A program made the position numbers and the translations under genes. Of a stretch of DNA of 64,000 nt, positions 35,014 to 42,165 are shown in pieces; the stretch's first letter is position 1, and each line of letters starts with the position of its first letter. Location of the stretch: contig NZ_JAEMUD010000004.1 of assembly GCF_018342475.1 (NCBI RefSeq), positions 1 through 64,000 of the forward strand, in the 5' to 3' direction. This stretch comes from Parachlamydia sp. AcF125. Its GTDB lineage: Bacteria > Chlamydiota > Chlamydiia > Chlamydiales > Parachlamydiaceae. A model generated the notes under the pieces. It saw only the letters and a program-made list of their open reading frames with translations. It was not told the DNA's origin and ran no database searches.

Positions 35014-35712
35014 TTAGTTTAACTCAAGGATTTGCCGCAAAGAAAAAAGGATCCCTTTTTTAAGGCTTTCCCACCTCTTTTCCGACTCTTTAAGTCCTTG
35101 ATTAACTTCTAACTCAATTCCCCAATACAAATTCTCGTCCCATTTTTTACGCAGAAAACTTGTGAGTCCATCTGCTTTACCCAAGTAAGGATAATTCATT
35201 CTCACTCGCATTCCCGCAGCCACATTGCCTTGCAAGGCTTGCTTCCACTGCCTAGCAAAATTTTTCTCCTTTTGGCGTTTGGGATCATATAGTAAGCCTA
35301 TCTCTCCTTCTCGTTCTACTCCTTCTAAAACTGGAGTAAATGAATGCACAGAAAGATGTAAGATAGGTCCTTGTTTCATTTGTTCTAAAAGTTTTTCTTC
35401 TACTTGTAAACGGTAAGGATAGTAATATTTCTGAAGAATTTCTTCTTTTTCTTCAGAAGACAGATTTTTTGTCCAGGAAGAGAATAAATGGGGATGGTGC
35501 AGAGAACGATTAAGCTCCACGAGCAAGCGCGTTGTCGTGCTAAAAATGAGGGGAACGGAGAGATGTTGGGACACAAATTGGGCCAGCTCCAGCGCCCCTT
35601 TGTCATAGCCTCGGTGGGAGGCTAAAGCAGCCCCAGCTTTTTTAAAATAAGATTTCCAACGTGGAGGCACTTGATTGCCCCCATGCTCACAAGTCAACAC
35701 CAAAAAGCGCAT
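35014..35712 (-). CDS. N-formylglutamate amidohydrolase-like protein
   Basis: 232 aa. Motifs are TCEHGGNQVPP (residues 7-17, His10), SHRGYDKGALELA (Asp37), TRLLVELNRS and LHLSVHSFTPVLE (His119/His123), a set typical of the N-formylglutamate amidohydrolase family, zinc-dependent amidases. No hut (histidine breakdown) genes are nearby, so the usual hutG role is unlikely. It lies 19 bases after the GCS2-type ligase and 36 before the C39-like peptidase, so it probably hydrolyses an amide bond in the product of this operon or a toxic side product. The exact reaction is inference. Confidence 0.82.
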   Translation of the reverse strand: MRFLVLTCEHGGNQVPPRWKSYFKKAGAALASHRGYDKGALELAQFVSQHLSVPLIFSTTTRLLVELNRSLHHPHLFSSWTKNLSSEEKEEILQKYYYPYRLQVEEKLLEQMKQGPILHLSVHSFTPVLEGVEREGEIGLLYDPKRQKEKNFARQWKQALQGNVAAGMRVRMNYPYLGKADGLTSFLRKKWDENLYWGIELEVNQGLKESEKRWESLKKGILFSLRQILELN

Positions 35713-35731
35713 TTCATTCCTATTTTTCCCG

Positions 35732-36982
35732 CTAAGAACGCAAAAATAAGGTCCCCTTTTCCAGATTTTGGCAGAGATAGCGATACGTTTCTTCTAATTC
35801 CTTGCGCGAATAATGGGCACCTAACCCCTTAAGAAGGCGTGTAGAAAGTGTGCCATGTGCGAGGATATGTTGAAGCGTTTGATCACTTTCCAATCCAATT
35901 TGTTGAATCAGATAGCCCCATAAATCTTTAGCTCTACACTTTGATGAGAAGGACCATCCAAAAGCTTGTAAAAACTCTCTATCGTGAATTTCTGCAAACT
36001 CTCCTTGTTTGATGGTATCCAGCAGAATCTCTTTCAAACGCTCTTCTTGGAATTGATGAAGGGATGCCAAAGAGACCCATTTCTCCTGAGTCAAACACCG
36101 AATCACTTCTGTTAGAGCCTTGTTAATCGCGATATCAGCCTTGGGGCACTCTTGGACATCTATTAAGCGAATTTCAATGGCGTTCCGATTAAAACGAGTA
36201 ATGGCCCCTCGAGCATTCAGCCATTCATACTGCAACGTTTTTTCAGGATCAAAGGGGGCAATATCCTGATAAATCTGATCAAATATTTTGGTTTTATAGT
36301 CATTAAAAGACCGGCAAACTTCCGGAATAATATGAGCGGTAATAGAAGGAATTTTAGCAGAATTGGAACGATAGACATTTAAGCGGGTGTCGTGCAAACC
36401 TGTGGGTTTTCCTTCAACAATAGGAGAGCTTGCGGCTAGGGCGGGGATTAAGGGCAATACCATCCGAATAGCAGCATGTAGACGTATGAATTCCTGTTCG
36501 TTTCCAAAAGGAAGATTCAAGTGATTGCTTTGCAAATTAGACCAGCCATGCCCTTGACAATTGAAGATACGATTGAAAGCCGCATAAATTTCTTTATTGT
36601 CGTGCGTCCATAGTTTCATTTCGCGAGAGGGGACCATCCATGGATGCATGGCGGTAGGCATTAAAATCCCATTGAAGGCTCTCAGATACTCGTTGATGCT
36701 CTTTATCTCTTTTTGAAAATCTTCATATATGAGAGGGAGTTTAGCAGTGGGGTGCGTTGTTTTAAGCTCTAAAACATGTAAAGCGAGCTCATTCGACCAA
36801 CCGATCGGCTCTTTCTCGTAATCTCCCTTATATTCTCCTAGCACCGAATAAAAGAGCTGATCCGTGATCGGTAGAATATTGAGGCTGTCTTGATCGACAA
36901 TCATGTATTCTAATTCTACCCCAAATACATCAAATAAATGCCATATGGCGTGCACAGGTTCTTCTTTAAGAGGAGCTGACAT
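35732..36982 (-). CDS. GCS2-type carboxylate-amine ligase
   Basis: 416 aa of the glutamate-cysteine ligase type 2 (YbdK/GshA-like) fold, which activates a carboxylate with ATP and joins it to an amine. Signatures: FGVELEYMIVD at residues 20-30 with metal-binding Glu23/Glu25, NELALHVLELKT near 65, LQSNHLNLPFG near 150 and ARGAITRFNRNAIEIRLID near 270-290. It begins 2 bases after the RimK-like gene ends, so the two ligases are probably made together. The acceptor may be cysteine or another amine; no glutathione synthetase gene is recognisable here other than the ATP-grasp partner, so glutathione-like synthesis is a simpler alternative to a novel peptide. Confidence 0.85.
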   Translation of the reverse strand: MSAPLKEEPVHAIWHLFDVFGVELEYMIVDQDSLNILPITDQLFYSVLGEYKGDYEKEPIGWSNELALHVLELKTTHPTAKLPLIYEDFQKEIKSINEYLRAFNGILMPTAMHPWMVPSREMKLWTHDNKEIYAAFNRIFNCQGHGWSNLQSNHLNLPFGNEQEFIRLHAAIRMVLPLIPALAASSPIVEGKPTGLHDTRLNVYRSNSAKIPSITAHIIPEVCRSFNDYKTKIFDQIYQDIAPFDPEKTLQYEWLNARGAITRFNRNAIEIRLIDVQECPKADIAINKALTEVIRCLTQEKWVSLASLHQFQEERLKEILLDTIKQGEFAEIHDREFLQAFGWSFSSKCRAKDLWGYLIQQIGLESDQTLQHILAHGTLSTRLLKGLGAHYSRKELEETYRYLCQNLEKGTLFLRS

Positions 36983-36984
36983 AA

Positions 36985-38448
36985 CTATAATCTTCTTTTT
37001 TGCTTTTCAATTCGGTGGAAAATGATTGAAATGATTTTATGGTACAGTTCTTCTTGCAAGACAAGATCTTCAATGCCTGCATCGATGCTGGGGTTGTCGT
37101 TCACTTCAATGACATAACATTCTTTCTCTATTTGTTTTAAATCCACTCCGTAAAGGCCATCCCCAATTAATTTGGCTGCTTTTAAAGCCGTCTTAATCAC
37201 CTGCTTGGGAGCTTGGCTAACAGGGATAGTTTCATATTTTCCTGTAGCGGCCCCCCCTTTGCAAGAATGGTTATAAATTTGCCAGTGATTTCGAGCCATA
37301 AAATATTTGCAGACATATAGAGGCTGCCCGTCAAAAATAGCGACGCGCCAATCAAATTCAGTGGGAAGAAATTCTTGGGCCACAAGAAGATCCGATTTTT
37401 CCATTAGCGAGCTACAAACCTGATAAAACTCCTCTTTATTGCTGACTTTGACCACCCCTTGAGAAAAAGCACTGTCAGGCTGCTTGATCACAAATGGAAA
37501 AGGCAAGCTGGCCAAGGCTTCTTCTAAATTATCTTTGTGCACAACAATTGTTTTGGGAGCCGAAATCGAGTAACGTTCTAGAAGTTCTGTCATATAAACC
37601 TTGTTTGAACACCTCAAAATCGACTCGGGATCATCGACCACTACTAGCCCCTCTGCTGCGGCTCTGCGTGCAAATCGGTAGGTATGGTGATTGACATTGG
37701 TGGTTTCCCGAATCAATAAAGCATCAAATTCTGCAAGCCTTCCAAAATCTTCTTTATGAATGATTTCGGCACACATTCCCAACGAGTCTGCCGCCTTAAT
37801 AAACTTCTGGATGGCTTTTTCATTTGAAGGCCCATACTTTTCTGCTGGATTATACAAGATGGCCAAATCATAGGTTTTACTGCTTTTTTTAGGCGTGATT
37901 GTTTTACGCCCCAGAAAAAAATCCCGGGCTTTTTCTAGCACAAAGTCGTGATGTTCAATCGGAATTTCACTGCCAGCAATTGTTCCAATCGAGGTCAAAC
38001 ACCATTTTTGGGCCTCGCGATGAAACTGAGCTTGAAGAAAAGGAGCCTGGAATTCTTTAAAGAGATGAGAGGACAACCTCTCATATTTTTGCGCCACATT
38101 TTTTCCAAAATAAATACTCAGAGTAAAGCGGTTTGAATGGATCGACTTTAAGCTTTTTTGAATGAGCTCATCTAACTCTTGCGAAACAAATCGAATCATG
38201 GCTGAAGATTTAAAATCTTGCATAGCCACTAAGCTTGGCTGGGGTTTATGCCCCCGCGCCGTGGCAATCAAAGTCACGTAATAACCAATTGTTTGATAGC
38301 GATATGACCGGCACAGATTAAAGATACGGGCGTGGCGTATTTTACTATAGGACGGGTCCATCAAATAGGTCTTAGCTTCGATGACTTCAATTTCAGGAAT
38401 CTCTAGTGGCCAATCTTTAAGATTATTGACAACAACAAAAATCTGCAT
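36985..38448 (-). CDS. RimK-like ATP-grasp ligase with RLAN-type N-terminal domain
   Basis: 487 aa. Residues 1 to about 150 (IFNLCRSYRYQTIGYYVTLI, ATARGHKPQPS) match the RimK-like ATP-grasp N-terminal (RLAN) module; residues about 200-480 are an ATP-grasp ligase with FDALLIRETTNVNHHTYRFA, FVIKQPDSAFSQGVVKV, the RVAIFDGQPLYVCKYFM strand and the metal-binding end VIEVNDNPSIDAG. Such enzymes form amide bonds through acyl-phosphates, as RimK does when adding glutamates to S6. AGAAAGG lies 5 bases before the ATG. First gene of the operon RimK-like, GCS2-like, amidohydrolase-like, C39-like. Its acceptor could be a small peptide or a protein tail. Confidence 0.85.
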   Translation of the reverse strand: MQIFVVVNNLKDWPLEIPEIEVIEAKTYLMDPSYSKIRHARIFNLCRSYRYQTIGYYVTLIATARGHKPQPSLVAMQDFKSSAMIRFVSQELDELIQKSLKSIHSNRFTLSIYFGKNVAQKYERLSSHLFKEFQAPFLQAQFHREAQKWCLTSIGTIAGSEIPIEHHDFVLEKARDFFLGRKTITPKKSSKTYDLAILYNPAEKYGPSNEKAIQKFIKAADSLGMCAEIIHKEDFGRLAEFDALLIRETTNVNHHTYRFARRAAAEGLVVVDDPESILRCSNKVYMTELLERYSISAPKTIVVHKDNLEEALASLPFPFVIKQPDSAFSQGVVKVSNKEEFYQVCSSLMEKSDLLVAQEFLPTEFDWRVAIFDGQPLYVCKYFMARNHWQIYNHSCKGGAATGKYETIPVSQAPKQVIKTALKAAKLIGDGLYGVDLKQIEKECYVIEVNDNPSIDAGIEDLVLQEELYHKIISIIFHRIEKQKRRL

Positions 38449-38892
38449 AAAACCTTTCTATTTATTTAATAGATAAGGGGCGAAAACGATCTTTTTTGGA
38501 CCTTCTCCCTTGTTTATTTTTTTAGTATTTTAGAAAGAGAAATGCAATCAAAATTTCCAAATAAATTTGGGGATAAAAAGACATTACAAAAGCATGAGAT
38601 CTTTTTCACATTTCTTTTAGAACTTGCCCCATCTTTTTTTGTCTTGCTTTTCTCCTTTCGGACGGGCCAAAATAAGGCAAAAAAATTGGAGTAAAAGCAA
38701 GAAAGATAGCCCCCAGAGGTCAAATTAGGAATTCCACTCAGTCAACAATAGGCCTACGCTCTTTTGAGACAGCCGAAGGAGATGCTTAGCTAGGGATTAA
38801 GGAAAATAGCAAGGGATGACTTCACAAATAAGCGCACAACCAAGCCTTTTAAGAGTATAGATGCGTCTATTTTTGCCTGTAAAGTAAGTAGA
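38449..38892. other. Gap upstream of the amidoligase operon
   Basis: About 440 bases between the amidoligase operon start and the terminator of the translocator operon. A 69-codon minus-strand ORF (38514-38723) lacks a ribosome site and motif and is not called. The promoter for the amidoligase operon should be here; no clear -35/-10 pair stands out. Confidence 0.4.
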
Positions 38893-38917
38893 AAAGCACT
38901 CTTGTGAAGAGTGCTTT
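38893..38917 (-). terminator. Terminator of type III translocator operon
   Basis: Perfect 11-bp stem AAAGCACTCTT / AAGAGTGCTTT with a 3-base loop, 17 bases after the copD-like stop on the minus strand, followed by TTTTCT in that direction. Confidence 0.8.
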
Positions 38918-38934
38918 AGAAATTAGAGAAAACG

Positions 38935-39669
38935 CTAGGATTGCCCGCCGGCCATTTGAGTAAAAACAGAAGAATGTTGAGCCAAAAGCTCGTAAATTTT
39001 TCTAGCCATGGCATCACATTTTTGGGTATTCGCAGAAGAAGATTGGATGGCTTCTTGCTGCTTTTGCTTGGCACGATCTGAGCGGAGCTCCCTAAACGAT
39101 CTTTCCGCATCAAAACGGTTGGTGACAATTCCCTGCACAGACCCGGCACCTTGTCCAAATGCACCTAACGGAGACGAAATACTTCCTATTCCTGTTAAAG
39201 TATTAAAAACAGTCCCCTTTTCTCTAATAATATGAACCGCCTTAAAGGCTCCTCCGGCTGCTGGAGCAAGTCCTGTGAATCCCGAAGCAATCGTTAGGGC
39301 CGCCGCAGCAATCGAAGGAACCATTTTCTTCCAATTATCAATCGAATCTCGAATTTTAACGCCCTGATACTTAATCTCAAGGAAAGTATCTTGGCAATGT
39401 TGTTGGTCAAAGCGAGAGCTTTTGCGAAACATCAGCATCAAGACACTTAAGGCAAGGTTCAACAATCTTTCATCATTAGAGCTGACATGGGCTAGCTCCT
39501 CACGCAGCTGTTCCCCTAATTTTTCTAAATAGAGCTCAATCGGGTCACGTAAGCAGGGGTTCCCATTCTCATCCAACAAAGGACTTCCCTGCGCTAAGCT
39601 CGATTCATAATCGTGAAGCTCGCTATGATCTTTTACATCTCTTTTCTTAAAATCCACCGTTACTGCCAT
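38935..39669 (-). CDS. copD: Type III secretion translocator, CopD-like (minor pore subunit)
   Basis: 244 aa. It has a hydrophobic, Ala/Gly-rich segment at about residues 115-140 (MVPSIAAAALTIASGFTGLA) and a second weakly hydrophobic Gly-rich stretch after it, within otherwise helical, polar sequence. That is the build of the smaller type III translocator (YopD/CopD class), which inserts with the larger partner into the host membrane to open the delivery pore. It is the last gene of the operon, 14 bases after copB, and it ends at a strong terminator. Assignment rests on position and layout; sequence identity among CopD proteins is low. Confidence 0.75.
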   Translation of the reverse strand: MAVTVDFKKRDVKDHSELHDYESSLAQGSPLLDENGNPCLRDPIELYLEKLGEQLREELAHVSSNDERLLNLALSVLMLMFRKSSRFDQQHCQDTFLEIKYQGVKIRDSIDNWKKMVPSIAAAALTIASGFTGLAPAAGGAFKAVHIIREKGTVFNTLTGIGSISSPLGAFGQGAGSVQGIVTNRFDAERSFRELRSDRAKQKQQEAIQSSSANTQKCDAMARKIYELLAQHSSVFTQMAGGQS

Positions 39670-39683
39670 AATGTGTGCCTCCT

Positions 39684-40847
39684 TTAAGCTTCAATTTTCA
39701 AAGCCCGTTGACGTTGTCTCAAAAGCTTAATAAGCTCTCCCCAAGACTCTTTCACATGGTTTAAGGAGTCTTGCAGCCCATTTATATATAACTCGATTTG
39801 CTGGTTGTTTTGGTGGCGATCTAAGGAAAGGGCATGCATTTCGCCCATCAGTTTTTGACTCTTATGTTGAAAAATCGCTTGAAGAAAATCGGTTGTGCCT
39901 TTTCCCAAGCTCAGTCCCGCCTGAAGGGCTCCCGCTACTATAAATAAAGCTGCACCTGCAGAGGCAATTGTGAGAGCTACCGTTGCCACTGTACCCGCAA
40001 TCATGCACCCGGCAAAAAGCCCATCGGCCCACTGCATAACCTTCACCACTTTATTCCTAGATGCTTGCTCGTCCTTAAGATCAAAATAAGTTTTTCCTAG
40101 CTCTTTATTAGTAGTGACAGCAATCGAAACGAGATTTGTTAAAATTTTCAAATTTTCTTGGGAAAGTTCCTTTTCTACCAGAAGCAGCCGCATGTATTCT
40201 TTATAGAGGTAGGCTTCTTCTGCATTAAGGTCTATTTCCTGCTTTAGAAAAGCATGGCTGCCCGAGTTGCTTCCATCGTCTTTTTGACTGGATTGACCCT
40301 GCTTTGCTTCAATGGGTTGAAAAAGAGAGCGAACCACCACTTTATTTCCATTTGGAGTTTCTTTTGCCTGCTCGTGCTCCTCCTCATTCGTTTCTTTAAT
40401 TTGATAAAGCAAATGATCCACCGCTGCCATCGTTTTCTGCAAAGCGTGTTCGTCAATCAGATCGGGCGCTTGAAGACGCGGACAGGGAGTAATCGGTTTA
40501 GAAAGAATTTTAGGTTGTTCTTCCTCATCCTCTTGCTCCTGGAGATCGACTTCGGAAGCAGGGATTGGCTTAACTTCTGACTTATAAAATAACCCTATAA
40601 ACCAAGACACATAATCATAAACCTTCCCTAATGCAGCTGAGTCGCCCTTTTTAGGCTGCTCAGGCACAATGGGGAGGAGCTCGGGTTCGGCTTCTTTCTC
40701 CTCAAATTGAGCAAGCGATTGGAGAGTACTCACATAATAATCAGATTCTGGTAGGACCGGAGCCGTTTTCCCCATAATGTCCTTGATACGCAGCGTCTTT
40801 TGCTCTAAACCGAGTGGAGTGGTTGAATTAAGTTTTGGTACAGGCAT
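39684..40847 (-). CDS. copB: Type III secretion translocator, CopB-like (major pore subunit)
   Basis: 387 aa. The first ~200 residues are acidic and disordered-looking (QEQEDEEEQ), residues 205-265 are helical and likely coiled coil, and about 275-315 is a strongly hydrophobic Ala/Gly-rich double segment (AGCMIAGTVATVALTIASAG) followed by an amphipathic C-terminal helix. This is the layout of the large type III translocator (YopB/SctE; CopB in Chlamydia). CAGGAGAC sits 6 bases before the ATG, which lies inside the 3' end of the chaperone gene (20-base overlap), so the start is firm. It should bind the LcrH-like chaperone encoded upstream. Confidence 0.8.
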   Translation of the reverse strand: MPVPKLNSTTPLGLEQKTLRIKDIMGKTAPVLPESDYYVSTLQSLAQFEEKEAEPELLPIVPEQPKKGDSAALGKVYDYVSWFIGLFYKSEVKPIPASEVDLQEQEDEEEQPKILSKPITPCPRLQAPDLIDEHALQKTMAAVDHLLYQIKETNEEEHEQAKETPNGNKVVVRSLFQPIEAKQGQSSQKDDGSNSGSHAFLKQEIDLNAEEAYLYKEYMRLLLVEKELSQENLKILTNLVSIAVTTNKELGKTYFDLKDEQASRNKVVKVMQWADGLFAGCMIAGTVATVALTIASAGAALFIVAGALQAGLSLGKGTTDFLQAIFQHKSQKLMGEMHALSLDRHQNNQQIELYINGLQDSLNHVKESWGELIKLLRQRQRALKIEA

Positions 40848-41355
40848 GTTGGTCTCCTGTCTGTTTAAGGTATTTTTTCCATCCTGTTCGCATCAGCTCA
40901 ATGTGATTAAGGAGAGGATGAGGGGGTGAATCATTTTTTTGTTGAGTTGCAATCTCCTCAGCTGCGGTGAGAGCGTCAAATCCGTGTTGAATTTGATCGA
41001 GGAAGAAAAAGCATTCGGCAGCATGAAAAGAAATATAAGGATCATTTAAATCTAACAACGCGGCAAAAGAATAAGCTTCAAGTGCCAGCTGATAGTTTTT
41101 TTGAACTTGCAAAGTAGCCCCTAATCCCATCCAATTTTTTTTGGAATGAGGCTCTAAAACAGTCAACATTTGAAAAAAATGTTGAGCGGTTTCATACTTG
41201 CCGTGCGTATAAAATTCATAAGCAGAGGCATATAAGCATGAGAGGACCTCTGTTGAAAGGATCGGCTTTTGACCGCTTTTACTTATAAAATCAGAGATCT
41301 GTTCGAGGGATTTCTCCATCGTTTCCATCTGACTTTGAGTCCCATAAGTAGCCAT
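40828..41355 (-). CDS. lcrH: LcrH/SycD-type TPR chaperone for translocators
   Basis: Class II type III secretion chaperone, built of tetratricopeptide repeats. From ATG 41355 (MATYGTQSQ) it has about 175 aa; the frame is open 6 codons further, but that start overlaps the previous gene. TPR segments are visible as LSCLYASAYEFYTHGKYETA, AQHFFQMLTVLEPHSKKNWM, GLGATLQVQKNYQLALEAYS and DPYISFHAAECFFFLDQIQ. Such chaperones hold the two translocators in the bacterial cytoplasm before export. Position directly before copB and copD matches the chlamydial lcrH-copB-copD order. Confidence 0.88.
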   Translation of the reverse strand: MATYGTQSQMETMEKSLEQISDFISKSGQKPILSTEVLSCLYASAYEFYTHGKYETAQHFFQMLTVLEPHSKKNWMGLGATLQVQKNYQLALEAYSFAALLDLNDPYISFHAAECFFFLDQIQHGFDALTAAEEIATQQKNDSPPHPLLNHIELMRTGWKKYLKQTGDQHACTKT

Positions 41356-41359
41356 GGCT

Positions 41360-41887
41360 TTATCCACCCGCAATCTTGCGCGCCTTATTGATTTTATCTT
41401 CGTGCAAGGGTTTTAAGATACTTCTTGCCATTTGATACGTCTCATAACGATCATTTGTCAAGCGTGTAATTGTTTGCATTTGCATTTCGTTTTGGATATT
41501 TTGGTCCTCAATCGTCATCCGAATGTTTTCGATGAGTCGATCTCTTTCATCTTTTTTAAAGCTTTGCTTATTTTCAGGAATGCTGACCCCGATTTGCTTT
41601 GCTTCTTCTAAAAGATTTTTTAATTCTTCATTATGGGAGCAATCCACTTCCCCCTTACTAGAGGTTGCATTATTGATCACTTGTAAAAGCTTGTGCAGTT
41701 TACTGACCTCTCCCTGCCGCTTTTTTAGGGTAGAAAATTCTTTAATTGTTTCTTCTTTTAACTGGCGCAGCCTTTCCGTGTTAATCAAAAGAAGTAAAGC
41801 CTCTACAGAAAGGTGGTTAGGATCTACGCTTTCTTGATTGTCTAAAGCTTTCGATAAGACTTCGACGACAGCTTGTTGATTTGCCAT
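41360..41887 (-). CDS. Small coiled-coil protein heading translocator operon
   Basis: 175 aa, helical and charged, with likely coiled coil at about residues 38-75 (RLRQLKEETIKEFSTLKKRQ) and 105-145. No signal peptide or membrane segment. AGGAGG lies 6 bases before the ATG. It precedes the chaperone, CopB and CopD genes by a few bases and must be co-transcribed. In Chlamydia a small unknown protein (CT577) is also part of the corresponding cluster, though placed after the chaperone; homology is plausible but not shown. Possible roles are co-chaperone, secreted regulator or translocon accessory factor. Confidence 0.75.
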   Translation of the reverse strand: MANQQAVVEVLSKALDNQESVDPNHLSVEALLLLINTERLRQLKEETIKEFSTLKKRQGEVSKLHKLLQVINNATSSKGEVDCSHNEELKNLLEEAKQIGVSIPENKQSFKKDERDRLIENIRMTIEDQNIQNEMQMQTITRLTNDRYETYQMARSILKPLHEDKINKARKIAGG

Positions 41888-42076
41888 CTTTCCCTCCTAA
41901 AAGCAATTAAATCAGTTATGCTATTTTAATCGATTACTAACTTAATAAAGTTTGAATGCTTTGAAAATGAATCATATCAATCTCTCCAATTTAAGTAAAG
42001 CGACTAAAAAAATTCGTTAAACCTAGCAGCGGAGATGAGAATTTTTAGTCATTGTTAAGAAGCTTTTAAATCAATT

Positions 42077-42091
42077 TGTACATTTTGTACA
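42077..42091. promoter_or_regulatory. Double TGTACA palindrome between divergent genes
   Basis: TGTACA-TTT-TGTACA: two copies of a 6-base palindrome with a 3-base spacer, in the 278-base gap between the translocator operon (minus) and the Sel1-repeat gene (plus). Its symmetry and placement suit a transcription-factor operator serving either gene; no known regulator is implied. Confidence 0.3.
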
Positions 42092-42165
42092 TTTGCCAGC
42101 CACATCTTGATTATTATTTCCTGATAAACTAGTGTGAAATCAAATGGCTTCACAAAGGAAAACCT

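Noticed and set aside
38514-38723. 69-codon minus-strand ORF upstream of the amidoligase operon
   Set aside because: Cys/Phe/Lys-rich, no ribosome site, and coding character is poor; probably promoter-region noise.
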